Position numbers and translations under genes: made by a program. This document shows, one piece after another, positions 49,232-59,900 of a stretch of DNA of 64,000 nt (position 1 is its first letter; each line of letters begins with the position of its first letter). Under the pieces are notes generated by a model. That model saw only the letters and a list, made by a program, of their open reading frames with translations. It did not search any database and had not been told where the DNA came from. The stretch comes from Tetrapyrgos nigripes (lineage: Eukaryota; Basidiomycota; Agaricomycetes; Agaricales; Campanellaceae): NCBI GenBank assembly GCA_013368315.1, contig JAACJM010000209.1:62001-126000 (forward strand). The letters are read 5' to 3'.

Positions 49232-49412
49232 GACTGGGTAGCTCAGTGGTAGAGCACTGCACCGGAATCTATCTATTTGCCCCGCTGTATCCAGTAATTG
49301 GGTCCACGTAGAGCTACTACTTATTCGTTACACTTTTGTAGCTTTTGCGGTATGGCCCGGGTGTAGAAATTCCATCCATCCATCCATCCCAGGTTCAACC
49401 CCTGGCCTAGTC
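49232..49412 (+). pseudogene. tRNA-like sequence with about 110-bp insertion
   Basis: The 5' part has acceptor GACTGGG, D arm GCTC-AGTGGTA-GAGC and half an anticodon stem CTGCA. The 3' part has a TGTAG that can pair with CTGCA, T arm CCAGG-TTCAACC-CCTGG and acceptor CCTAGTC, which pairs with the 5' acceptor over seven positions. RNA polymerase III A and B boxes are both intact. Between the halves lie about 110 bp, and the variable region is swollen by CCAT repeats. It is either a tRNA with an exceptional intron or, more likely, a tRNA-derived repeat; no anticodon can be assigned. Confidence 0.65.
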
Positions 49413-49567
49413 GTCTTATTCGTTAACAGATTCGCAGTCAGATGAGCGATAGGGCGGCTCTAGGCGGCTCTGGAGTGCGGCATAGACTTACCAAAGGCCT
49501 TGAGTCGGATGTCGGCTTCAGGGGAAGTGTAACATGTTGCAGAATATTGGTGAATCCGACATCCATT

Positions 49568-49721
49568 AAACATAACTTGGGTAGCTCAGTGGATTGTAGA
49601 TTGTAGATTATACCGCTCCGGAAAAGGGCTCCGCACAAGTGCGGGTACTCTCCGTGGTCCCATCAAGGAACAGCGGGGGCAAGCTCCAGGTATAAGACCT
49701 GGGTAGACCGACTCGGACCAC
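49568..49721 (+). other. tRNA 5' half followed by a structured segment
   Basis: TTGGGTAGCTCAGTGG (about 49567-49583) repeats the A-box half of the 49232 sequence together with its upstream flank, but no T arm follows. Instead three perfect hairpins appear: CCGCAC/GTGCGG (49631-49644), an enclosing stem GTGGTCC/GGACCAC (49654-49660 with 49715-49721) and, inside it, CCAGGT/ACCTGG (49686-49702). This looks like a folded RNA. I compared it mentally with SRP RNA, RNase P RNA and U6 and found no match. Confidence 0.4.
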
Positions 49722-50084
49722 ATTAGCACATACCGGACGACGTCCTATAAAATCCTTCAGTCTTCTTCGTCATAATGTGTAGGAAGGGATAAAGCCTAAA
49801 GGTAATGAAAGGGCAGCTCTATGTACAGTACACTACAGTCGAAAGGCCTGGCAGGGAGACATTAAAAACCTCTTGCGAGGGAAAAAGTTGTCACTGCAGG
49901 GCGCGAATGTAAAAATATAGAAAGAATGTCGAGAATGAGAGTCCCTAGATAGGGGCTATTTCCTATTTCGTGATTATCCGTTTCCTCTTAGTTGTTAATC
50001 CTTTCTTCCTCAATGCTCCAAGGCACGCTGACCCGGGTTCAACACCCACTTCACATATACTTTGCCATATCGTAGTTAATTCCC

Positions 50085-50290
50085 CCAGTCGTCTCACTAT
50101 CACTGTGTGACTCCTGGGGTACGTATTCAACTCATTACCTACACCTATCTTACTTACTGATATTATTTATCTACAGTACACTCGTACTTACTTGTACTCG
50201 TTTATAACAGGTACTGTAGCAATCCAGTCGTCTCACTATCACTATGTGACTCCTGGGTACACTCGTACTTACTTGTACTCGTTTATAACA
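50085..50290. repeat. local direct repeats
   Basis: CCAGTCGTCTCACTATCACT starts at 50085 and again at 50224. ACACTCGTACTTACTTGTAC, continuing to TTTATAACA, starts at 50178 and again at 50259. The pairs have different spacings (139 and 81 bp), so the second copy lost an internal piece. Confidence 0.75.
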
Positions 50291-50670
50291 AAGAAAAAGA
50301 GAAATTAAAATAACTACCCTCTCAAGTCAACAAAATCCCTTCGGTTTCCTCTGAGCCAATGACGAACCCCAGAGGGAAAGAGGCAAGCCATTCCCGAAAG
50401 CCCTACAGAGTCGGACAGACAAGCATACGCCCCCCCTCCATTTTGTCGGCCTAGACTCGTCCGAACCGAAGTAACCCGAACCGAGAAGCGATCGGATACC
50501 GGCCCGTACTGGAATGTAGTGAGAGTACAGGGGTAGCGTCGTCGTCGACGAAGATGCTGGTGTTGACGCGTACCCAGACGTCGGTGGACAGTGTCAGTAT
50601 GTGAGATGCGTTGAGATGATTGGAATAGGTAAAGATGAGTGAGTGGTGGCGTGAGGTTAGGTGGAAATGA

Positions 50671-50722
50671 GAGAGCGGTAGAGCACTGTCATACTTAGGT
50701 AGCTGTTCGGAGCAGTGTATAA

Positions 50723-50758
<36 letters not shown>

Positions 50759-50797
50759 CGGAATGGTAGGGGCCCAGGTGCAATCCCTGGCCTAGTA
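50671..50797 (+). pseudogene. tRNA-like sequence with ATCT microsatellite
   Basis: A degenerate relative of the 49232 sequence: GCGGTAGAGCACTG at the 5' side, a (ATCT)n microsatellite at about 50724-50757, then CCGGAATGGTAG and a T arm CCAGG-TGCAATC-CCTGG followed by CCTAGTA. The 5' acceptor is lost and the T loop is mutated (TTC to TGC), so it should not give a functional tRNA. Confidence 0.6.
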
Positions 50798-51048
50798 CTT
50801 TTCTTTCAGAACAACCTAAAATCGGCTGGTGTTGATTTCCAGTAAGATTTAGGTTAATCATCAACCTGACTGGGCTTCACAGTGAGTTGTCTTATTCGTT
50901 AACAGTTCATGCACCTATTTTGTGGTGTTACAATGAATAGGTCATAGTCTCGTAAAAGGATGGCATTCAGTAAGCTAACCAAGACAACACATCGCTTGCT
51001 TGCAGTGCAACGTAACTATCTTTCTAGTAATTAGTAACTGTTCCTTCT

Positions 51049-52399
51049 TTATTCTTCCCTTTCCTCCACGTCGACTACAGATACGACACTTCTAAACGCA
51101 ACAGATTGAGTCTTGACCTCTATTGAGTCTTGCTGAGACACTAATCCTGGGCTAGAGTTCTGAATTGCAGGTATTGACATCATCAGGACAGGATACATCG
51201 CCTTAGTGAACAAAAGTTCTATAGTAAGCAGTTGCTGCAAGGATAAGTATAAATAGAAATCTTTGATTCAACTCACAGAAAGTATTGGCATGGCTGCAGC
51301 ATAAGCCTGATATACCAGACTCAAAATGCCATATGATATTGCTAATATAATATAGATGATCTGGAGGTTAATGTCAATATTATCAATCTCCACGATAGGT
51401 CACCAACGTACTCACCCAAAATATGCAATAAATTAAGCCTGATTCCAAAAGGAGGCAGAGAAACTTTTGAACTTTGTTGGCAGGCATATAATGTCGATTT
51501 CTGTCTCGCTGCGTAGCTTGCTTTGTGCCTTGATAAAACCACCTGAAGATTAAGAACTAGTAATTCCCTGATGAATGTTAACAATATAATAGAGCAGAGC
51601 TTACCATGTTCTGTATGCAATTAATACTGTAGATATTATATTGGTGATAAGCAAGGGCAGAGCCATCAGCAATAATGTTGTCCTTCTCCCAGTATTCAGA
51701 GAATTATGATGGGCTCTTCTTGCAGCAAGTGAAGCATCTATAAATGTCCCAGCTGAGCAAAAGAGAATATAAGGGTCATAATATTTGATGATTAAAAAAA
51801 GGTATACCAGATGAACATAGCATGCAAATAGCCAAAATAATCCTGGCAATCGGAGAATGAGGGAATGCTACCCAAGCTCTCCATACAACAATTCCATCAC
51901 TAATGACATACTTGAAATTAGTACCAGATTTATTAGCAAATAGGCTCTAGACAGATCGGAGGATGTTTTACTTACATTCATTCGCTGCATAAAATTATAA
52001 GCAATCTGTATATTATTAAAGACTCTGCTAATATTGGCAGGCTTTGTATTCGGACCGATGCTGAATCCAGTTGGTGAAATTTGTAGTAGAATGAATTGGA
52101 TCTTGAGGATAACACAGGAAGTAGTAGTCAAGAAGGTGAGGATTGTGATACCAAATAAGCCTTTTTGGATGCTTGACCATTGGGGCACCTTCAGTCTGTA
52201 ACTCATCAGCAATGTCCAGCAGCTCTATCCAAATTAAAATAAATGATACTTACAGCAGTAAAAAAATGGCCGCAAACCAATTCGTGATGTATATTCCATA
52301 GAGAAGATATTCAAATGCTAGTGATATCTCCCATTCCTTCAGAAAGAAGATGCTAAGATCTGCAAGAGGGTAGGACTTGTCTTGTGTTTCTTGAATCAT
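51049..52399 (-). CDS. seven-transmembrane protein of a basidiomycete-specific family
   Basis: Seven exons (52399-52254, 52201-51976, 51910-51808, 51752-51605, 51542-51416, 51360-51277, 51234-51049) give 339 residues. About seven hydrophobic helices can be drawn, for example YLLYGIYITNWFAAIFLLL, the stretch with SDGIVVWRAWVAF, LLLMALPLLITNII and LCLLLESGLIYCIF. The SDGxVVWRAW and LLESGxIYC signatures recur in a large agaricomycete family of GPCR-like topology with unknown ligands. The N-terminus is outside if the usual topology holds. Exon 2 can be reached with a 31-nt or a 52-nt first intron; I chose 52 nt because 31 is below normal. The DNA is more AT-rich and CpG-poor than the other intact genes, like the repeats around it. 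Confidence 0.82.
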
Positions 52400-53149
52400 G
52401 GCGTAAATGGCGTAAGAGGGAGAATGAAAGGAGTATGCGACAGTCTTGAGGCTTTATATGTGATGATCATTGTAAGGAATCATTCTAAAAATAATCTGGA
52501 CAAAGTGCACCATGTGGGGATAAGTCTTGCGTGTCGCATCTCAGTGGCTTGATCCAGGGTGTTGCGGCACGATTGGGTGCAGATAGATAGATATATAGCC
52601 CCTTCAGGACCCGACGGGGTGGTGTTGCGTAGTCACCTAATTGATAATAAGGTGTTACAAGGGCAAGGCAGTCCCCCTATGCGCAGCAGCCTGTAAAGAC
52701 TTCCTGAGCTTAATCACGCACTTACACAGAAGACGGTAGGGCATTCGTTCTGTCAGAACAAGCATGACCATGGTATTCGCGCTCCATTGTCTCCTCTGGT
52801 TACGAGGCCTCTTAAAGGCCGACTCTTAACTTAGGTGGAGACCCCGTGACTTTTCGAATTGAGTTGCAAAATTTACCACGGCTTCATTCTCCCACCCCTT
52901 TTCATTACCGGTATCTACTCTACTCCTGACAACCGAAGTTTCTAGGCTCGGTCTGGACTCCAAGGACTAATGACGTCGACAACCACGACGTCATGCCAGC
53001 GTGTCGACTCGCTTTCACTACCACCATAAACCGAGCTTGCGCGCCACCCCACTTGCAGCAGCGACGACAACAGCAAGTGGGTTGTTAACGTTGCTATCCG
53101 ACACTTCAAGCAAGGGGCCTCGTAATTTGTCATGCGAAGCAGTGGCCCC
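52400..53149. other. intergenic
   Basis: Upstream of the seven-TM gene. No gene or recognisable element. Confidence 0.5.
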
Positions 53150-53933
53150 TTACCCCAGTGCAATAAATATTCTAGTGTTTGCCCAGTGAGTGGAGATCTC
53201 ATCATACACGTACTTAGCACATAGCCCTATAATATCCCAGTCAAACAACATCTTTTTGAACCAATATAGTGCAGACTGACTTGTAAGAATTGTAGGGATT
53301 ACCCAGCCCTTGGCAGCTTTAGCTGTTTCCCACAAAAGATTGCAAAGTATGTGAGTCTGCCAGACACTGTAGGGCTGCATGTTCTGGAGTCTCCACAGAT
53401 ACCTTGCAGAAGCGACATAGCCTTCGCTCTCTTGGAAGATTATATTTCATCCAACCAAGTCGAGCCACAGCAAACATATGTCTACTGAAAAAGAGAGCAA
53501 TGATTGCTTGATGATAGTCTGTGTTCTTCACTAGGACAAGATAGTGACGAAGCATCCGGGTCCTCCGAATGTACTTCCCATCTTTCAGTGGTTCTAGTTG
53601 ACCACAAAGGAGGTATGTCTGAGACATCCTCTGGATCTCTAATGATAGGTGTTCGTCTGCAATTCTTGACACTTGTTTACGCAGTTGAACTATATCCTCT
53701 GCCTGCAGGGTCCGAAGATTACTTAGGAGCTGTAAATGCGGGGAGAGATTATTCAATGCTATGCGTAGATCTTGTAGCCAGCAGAGCTGACTTGAGTAGA
53801 CCATGTCAATGTTTACTTTAAGAGCCATGTGTGCATATCTATCTGAAGGGAGTTCCAAAAGATATATTAGATACTCCAGACATAAAATAGTACACCTGTA
53901 CTCAATTGGCAAGACACCAACCTCTGTGAACAA
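53150..53933 (-). pseudogene. LINE (non-LTR retrotransposon) ORF2 C-terminal fragment
   Basis: Two minus-strand frames (53933-53319 and 53380-53150) resemble the region after the reverse transcriptase of fungal LINE elements. The mark is a zinc-finger-like RLCRFCKVSVETPEHAALQC, the conserved CxxC...H...C near the end of such proteins, preceded by helical sequence. The frame change at about 53320-53380 and the missing polymerase domain show a 5'-truncated, broken copy, as LINE insertions usually are. Confidence 0.6.
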
Positions 53934-54463
53934 AGGTGCTAGTAGCGAGTTGGAGCCAATACAGATAAGTATAGGATTTCTGGTTATCTAACATGTCTAG
54001 ACACGAACGGCGCAGTAATTTCAATTTTCACCCGTTGTTCCGGTTTGAAAATTGATGGTGGATCGAGGAAAGGTTGTGCTACCAGAGGAGCTTATAGCCT
54101 CCTCCCCAATTTCGATTAGCCTATCGGTATTGCTTCAATTTACCGCAATAGGCTGTGACTGCTCTGCCATAATATCAAACAAAACAGCCGAGTGGTCTCA
54201 TCTCCGTCAGTGGCTTCCTGATAATGATTTCGTGGTCATCCAATTTTAAATCTTTAGCAGATTCTGATGGTGCATGATGCTTGATGCCTGCGGTGGGCCC
54301 ATAAAACCCGATCAAATAGTAAGCCGAATTGTCTCTGCTTCTCATTTGAACAATCAAAACAGAATTGTCAAAGATACTATGACGATAAACAGAATCAGAA
54401 CTTTCGCTGGCAGATCCAATCTGAATCATCCGATGTTACTAACTGCTACCACCATCGTGTTCG
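53934..54463. other. intergenic
   Basis: No gene supported; short frames on both strands lack any domain-like pattern. Confidence 0.45.
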
Positions 54464-54472
54464 TATATAAAG
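54464..54472 (+). promoter_or_regulatory. possible TATA box
   Basis: TATATAAAG, 22 bp upstream of an ATG at 54494 that could open the membrane-protein gene. The spacing suggests transcription would start very near that ATG, so a later start codon is possible. Confidence 0.35.
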
Positions 54473-54493
54473 AAAGACCTTGTGCAACGTATC

Positions 54494-56141
54494 ATGCTTC
54501 CTTCTGCTCTCAGTAAGTAGTACAAGATATCCTATTTGCAGGCACAGTCGGGATATCAGTACTACCTCTACGTACTACTATGATGCGAACGCAGGCGCGA
54601 CGAGTGTCACCACGGTCATTTTCGTGAGTACGTAAAAAAAGCTTCCAGGCTCGTTCTAACTTTAAACCTATCAGTCCTATCCTACTAATACCACTCCTTT
54701 TTTCAAACCACTTTCCATCGGCCCTTTGCTTCATTCTCTCGGTCCCCGATCCGCCAACCAATGTAGGCGAATCAGCCACGGCTACATATACCCGTCAGCA
54801 AGGAGATCAAGTGAACTTTGCTGTGCTGTTGGTTCAAGTGCAACCTACACAGACGTTTTCGATTATCGCTACGACGAGCTTGAGTCAAGGGATGAAGGGC
54901 AACATGAGGTAGTGTTTAAGGTGGATACCGATGGGTGAGTATGCATTCTAAACTTCTTTTCATTGATGGAGTATTCAAGATGAAACACTTACTCGCTTTT
55001 ATCCTGGTGAAACGATCACAATTGCAGAGTCTTTCAAGTGATGGTAGCCCCTCCGGATCAGGCCCCTGCCAAAAACATACCGAGTAGCTTCAGAGCCAGT
55101 TCATCGTTCCAGGTTTCCGGTGATGTCGATGTGGTTAGCTCCGGGAATGGAAACGGTCAAGGAAACAACCCGACTGCGTCTCCGTCTCCGCCTCCGCCTC
55201 CATCGACATCGACATCGAGCTCTACTCGTACTTTCATCACCTTGACCACATCTCGGACTACGTCCTCCATTAATTCTCCTACTCCAATTATCGTCGGGAA
55301 TTTATCAAATGATCAATCAAGTAACACTTCTGGACAATTATCTACTCTATCCTCAACTGGCACCACATCGACAGATACGCAGTCCACATCATCTCAAGTA
55401 GACCATGTCTCACCAACACCAGAGGCATCAACAATTACCGTCACTGCTAGGTTCGTCCATAGTTTCAATTGCGCTGTTAGCAGTTTCTGTTTTAATCAAC
55501 AAACAAATTTCCTATGCAGCCCTAGTACATCGGCGGACGCTGTGTGAGCACTATTTCTCCAAAATATTTGAGTATCTGGTTCAACATTGATAACATCAAT
55601 CCCGAACAGAAACGTGCCCAGCCCAAAATCGCCTCCACCAACACAAGCCTTGATAGGAGGGATCGCGGGTGCTTTCGTCTTCACTCTGATGGTGGGCTTT
55701 GTGATTTGGTATCACCGCCGTCGCTCTCGTCGAGATCAGTCGAAAGCGACTTCTAGTAACCAATACATCAAGAACTTCTCTGCCAAGTTCAAGCGACGAC
55801 GACTCGGGGAGGATATCGACCCTTTCATAACAACGCTGGAAGAGCAAGGAGAGAAGGAAGGTGGAAAGCAAGGGCTAGGGGAAAAGTACGGTTTTCAACT
55901 CAGTCCGACTCGTAGTGGAGCTGCTCGCGAAGGCCAATGGACTAGGTTAGAAGGTGAACGTGCTACCCGTGAAGATGAAAGGGTGGACGGGCGGGTTGGA
56001 AGGGAGGCTAGAAGGACTGAGAGGGACTTTGACAGAGAAGCTAGAAAGCGTGAAGGAAGAGTGCCATCTTCGAGGTCGTTTGGTGACGTTGATGTTGAGG
56101 CGCCTCCTCCGGCGTATACGTCGCAATGTTGGCAGGGGTAG
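54494..56141 (+). CDS. single-pass Ser/Thr-rich membrane protein
   Basis: The 3' part is clear: exons 55028-55450, 55520-55543 (24 nt) and 55610-56141 join in phase. They encode a Ser/Thr/Pro-rich, probably O-glycosylated ectodomain, a membrane helix (ALIGGIAGAFVFTLMVGFVI) followed by stop-transfer WYHRRRSRR, and a charged cytoplasmic tail ending in APPPAYTS. This architecture is common for basidiomycete cell-surface proteins of unknown function, loosely like wall-stress sensors. The 5' part is not settled: an exon from 54767 may end at 54908 or 54936, and both choices keep phase with the next exon. The signal peptide was not found with confidence. Start at 54494 is provisional. Confidence 0.55.
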
Positions 56142-56946
56142 TTGGAATACTCTTGTTTGCACGTAGGCAGTGTAACTTTCTTGCTGAGACGCGTTTGGCT
56201 AGACTAGGAAACCTTCATGATTCAGGGCTGAGTGAATACTTGGACAGCTCATAGATGATGCAATATATAAGGGTCCGACGGATTGGTTCTTGGTCGGGTA
56301 ATGGACTCCTCGTCCGTCCTGTTTTGGCGAAGCGGAGAAGAAATCTTGACCAAGAAAGCCTTGCGAAAAACGTCATGCTGATTGAGGCTCGGAACGTAAA
56401 GTTTACAGCGTCACGGAGTGATGAGCTTTGGTAAGTATATGTAGCGCCGAGACCTCGAGTCATAGTTGCTGACCAGTGACGATACGGAGTAAAGTTTGGG
56501 CGGGACCGTCGGTAGCTATCCGTGAATGGGTTATTTTGCGTGCAAATGAGAATGTCCATCGTAGAGCTAGCTGGGCAGCTTTCAGTTAAAGTTAAACCAG
56601 AACGAAGAGAGATCGACAGTGAGCGGTTGCAAAGAGAAAGATTGACATCATGGAAAAGTCGCTCTATTTTTTCCGGACGCCACCGGCACGGGGCACGCCG
56701 TCTCACGTGATCTGACCAAACAGTTTACCGAGGCCTGCTCAGGGGCTGTCGTCCCACCCACCTACATCTCATCTCCCTCCATTTTCCTCCTCCCTCTCTT
56801 TTTCTTTCTCAATACGCCTTGTACAAGTAATCGCTGCTAGCAGCGAGGTTTTACACCAGAAAAACCCAATTTCCAAAGGAGAAAACCTAAACGGAGTGGC
56901 CAGGGTACACGCAACCCCCTGTCAGGCGACGAAGCATACTTCAGGA
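56142..56946. other. intergenic, promoter region of zinc-finger copy B
   Basis: No gene. The stretch 56750-56830 is CT-rich, as in many fungal promoters. Confidence 0.5.
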
Positions 56947-59900
56947 ATGGAGACCACCACAGAGGTGGTAAACGAGGTAGAAATGAGCGAGGCTGCACCT
57001 AATGGCATCGTAGAGTCTCCTCAAGAGCCAGCGAGTCCTACGTCTTCTGTGCGTGCGCTTTTTTTTCCTTCCAAATTTTTCTGTGTCTCGGTGTGATGTT
57101 TGTCAGAAACTGCGACTGACTCTTTTCCTTTTCTGTCTCTTTATTTTTTCTCTTATCAATACGCTTTTATCAGAATGCCCAGCCAAGCGACTCTTCATCT
57201 CCACGTCGTCCCATGACGCGCTCACAGTCAGGTCGACCGATTAGGAGACGGATTCTTGAAGACAACGCGCTTGACCCTCAGCTAGCAGACGATACTCCTT
57301 CCTCATCCTCTTCACTCTCAGCACCTCCAGCCAAGAGACCCAAACTCTCACCCAAACTCTCAAAGAAGCGCTTCTCACTCGGCGGCTCTCCTCAAAGTGG
57401 GCGTAAAACCGACGTTGGCGAATTGGACGAAAATCCGCATATACCCACCTCTTCCACCACGATAACACCTCCAGGATTTCTACCACTGACCTCTGGCCCC
57501 ATTTTCCCTGGCGCAAACGTGTTGGCAGGTGTTGAAGGCGTGGGCACCTCAAGTGCCCCTAGCGGCGTCGGGGCCAGCATTCTACCTGCTACGAGTGCAG
57601 GCACAGGTACATCCACGTCCATCTCACCACCACCACCACCGTTCTTCTCAGCTCCTGGACCTATCCATGTACCATATGCCTCTGCTGCTGCCCATGCCGC
57701 TCATGTGTCTGGCCATGGTCATGGTCAGGGCGTCAATGGTCCCCACTCTCACGCTGGCGCCTCAGACGTTTTGTCCCTACTTGGGCAAACTATGACTGCT
57801 GCTCAACATTCTGTCCATCCCAATCTCAACGTTTCCAATCTCAACTCCATTCCCAATGTCATCGTTGATAATAACGCGCATACAACCACTCATCTTCCGC
57901 TTCCAGCCAATATGACCAACGTCGCACCTAGTGCGAGTGCCAGCATGCCCAATGGTATTAATGGTAGTAACACCAGCATCGCCAGCAATGCCAACGTCAG
58001 ACCTGCAGCAGAACGTATCGGTACAACTCGTATCATGCGTGCTACCCTTCCTGTCCCCGTTCCCAATCTCACGAAGAAAAGTCGTGGGAGAAGGGTCCCT
58101 GTGCGAATCCTCAATACTACTCCAGACGGTACCAGTAACGGCGTTGCTGGTGGTGCTAGTGAAGACGGAATTGCTAGTACCAGCATTGCTGCTGACGGTG
58201 TTGGTGCTGGTGTGGACAGTAGTGCTAGTGCAGGTGGATCCGGAACCGGGATTGATGCCATGGCCGATACGGGGAATGGTGGGAATGATGCGAATGCGAA
58301 AGACCTCGATAAAAGGTCCTACGTTTGCTCGGTTGAAGGGTGCGGCAAGTGTTTCCATCGGGGAGAACATTTGAAGAGACATATTAGGAGTATACATACG
58401 CATGAGAAACGTGAGTTTTTCTTTTGTTTATTTTTATCTTCGTGCTTTTCTTCTGCTTTCTGTTTTCTGGTTTCTATATTTGGGGTCTTTCTTTTCGTTC
58501 ATTTGGACCTTTCTCGCTGGTGTTGTTGACTCAAACTGGAACGGGGTCGTCGTCGTTCTTGGATCTGGGATTGGAGTCTCGGCTACAGTCTGTCGTTTTG
58601 TGGCATGTTTTTCCTCTTTCTCGTCGTTTCTTGCCTTTGCTAGTTACTTCGTTGATATTTGCGGGTGACGACAACTTTGCTATTGGACTCTATGACCTGG
58701 ACCGGAACTCGGTCGCACTAGTTTGTTGAGTCGGCGTCTTTTGGTTTACCCATTCCTTTTTTCGGTTTTGGTTCTTTCTTTGGTTATTCTTTGTTATTAC
58801 TCCGTCTTCCTTTATCTCCAATCATTGGTGCTAACCGTTCCTATCCTTCTCTCCACAGCCTTCAAATGTACCTTCCCCTCCTGTGACAAACACTTCAACA
58901 GACACGATAATCTCCTCCAACACATCAAAGTCCACAAAGCTGCCGAAGTTAACCGACAGGTCCAAGAAGAACGAGAGAAGGAGAAGAAGGAGAGAGAACA
59001 AACTAGGTTTAGCAGTGACCTGGTTGGAAGCGACCACGAAGATGACGTCGGTGGTGGACGTGAAGAAGGTAGCGCAGATGACACTGCTCCTGCGACAACG
59101 GCATCTGGGAAAGGCAAGGGCAAGGGTAAAGGAAGGGCTACGTCTGGCGCGAAAGGGAAGGGTAAAGGCAAAGCAGCTGCCAGTGCCAGTGCCAAAGGGA
59201 AGAATGCAGCCAAGGCAAAATCTCCGACGAAAAGTAGTGCGAAGGGCAAGAGTGCGAGTACGAGCACCAGAGGAAAAGCTGCAGGTAAAGGAAAAGGAAA
59301 GGCTGCTGCAGCGACGACGACGAGAAGCAAAGGTGCTGCTGGGAGGAAGAGGCGAAGAGGGGAGTATGAGAGTGAGGATGAAGTTGAGGATGAGGAAGAG
59401 CCTGAGGAGGAGGAAGAAGAGGATGTTGAGGAAGAGGAAGAGGAGGAGGAAGATGTGGCCCGTCGCTATCCACGCCGCCGTACATCTGCACGCCGACTCT
59501 CTGGATCTACTCGTAGCCGAGTTTCAAGTCAGAGAGGCCGGAACGCGAGACGTGTATTCCAGGAAGAGGAGGACCATGACGATCAAGATCAAGATGAACT
59601 TGAAGAAACTCAAGTCGACGATGAAGATGGTGAAGGCGACTATGAAAACGAACAAGACCGATACGAAGAAGATGGCGACGCTGAAGACGGTGATGCTGAC
59701 GCCGTTTCTGACGAAGCCGCTGTTAAATCACTCTTGTCCCTTTCTGCCGCCAATAGGAAGACGAGGCCTTTAGCGAACGCGCCTACGACTGTCATTGGCT
59801 TTAATGGGGGTGAGAGGCATGCTCTTCATCCTCGTCCTATGGGTGCTGTTGATGGTGTTGGTGACGCAGCAGAGTTTTCATCCAATGGACATAGGTCTGG

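Larger units (their letters stand above)
49413..51048. other. tRNA-derived repeat cluster, intergenic part
   Basis: No protein gene. Short segments are reused: GTCTTATTCGTTAACAG occurs at about 49413 and 50888. Two further tRNA-like pieces and two local direct repeats lie in this stretch and are listed separately. Confidence 0.5.

Noticed and set aside
49600..49740. SRP RNA, RNase P RNA or U6 at the structured segment
   Set aside because: The conserved sequence blocks of these RNAs (GNAR tetraloop region, CR-I/CR-V, ACAGAGA) are missing.
52202..52253. A 31-nt first intron in the seven-TM gene
   Set aside because: It is in phase, but shorter than any other intron in the window; the 52-nt choice with a branch-like GCTGAT is more plausible.
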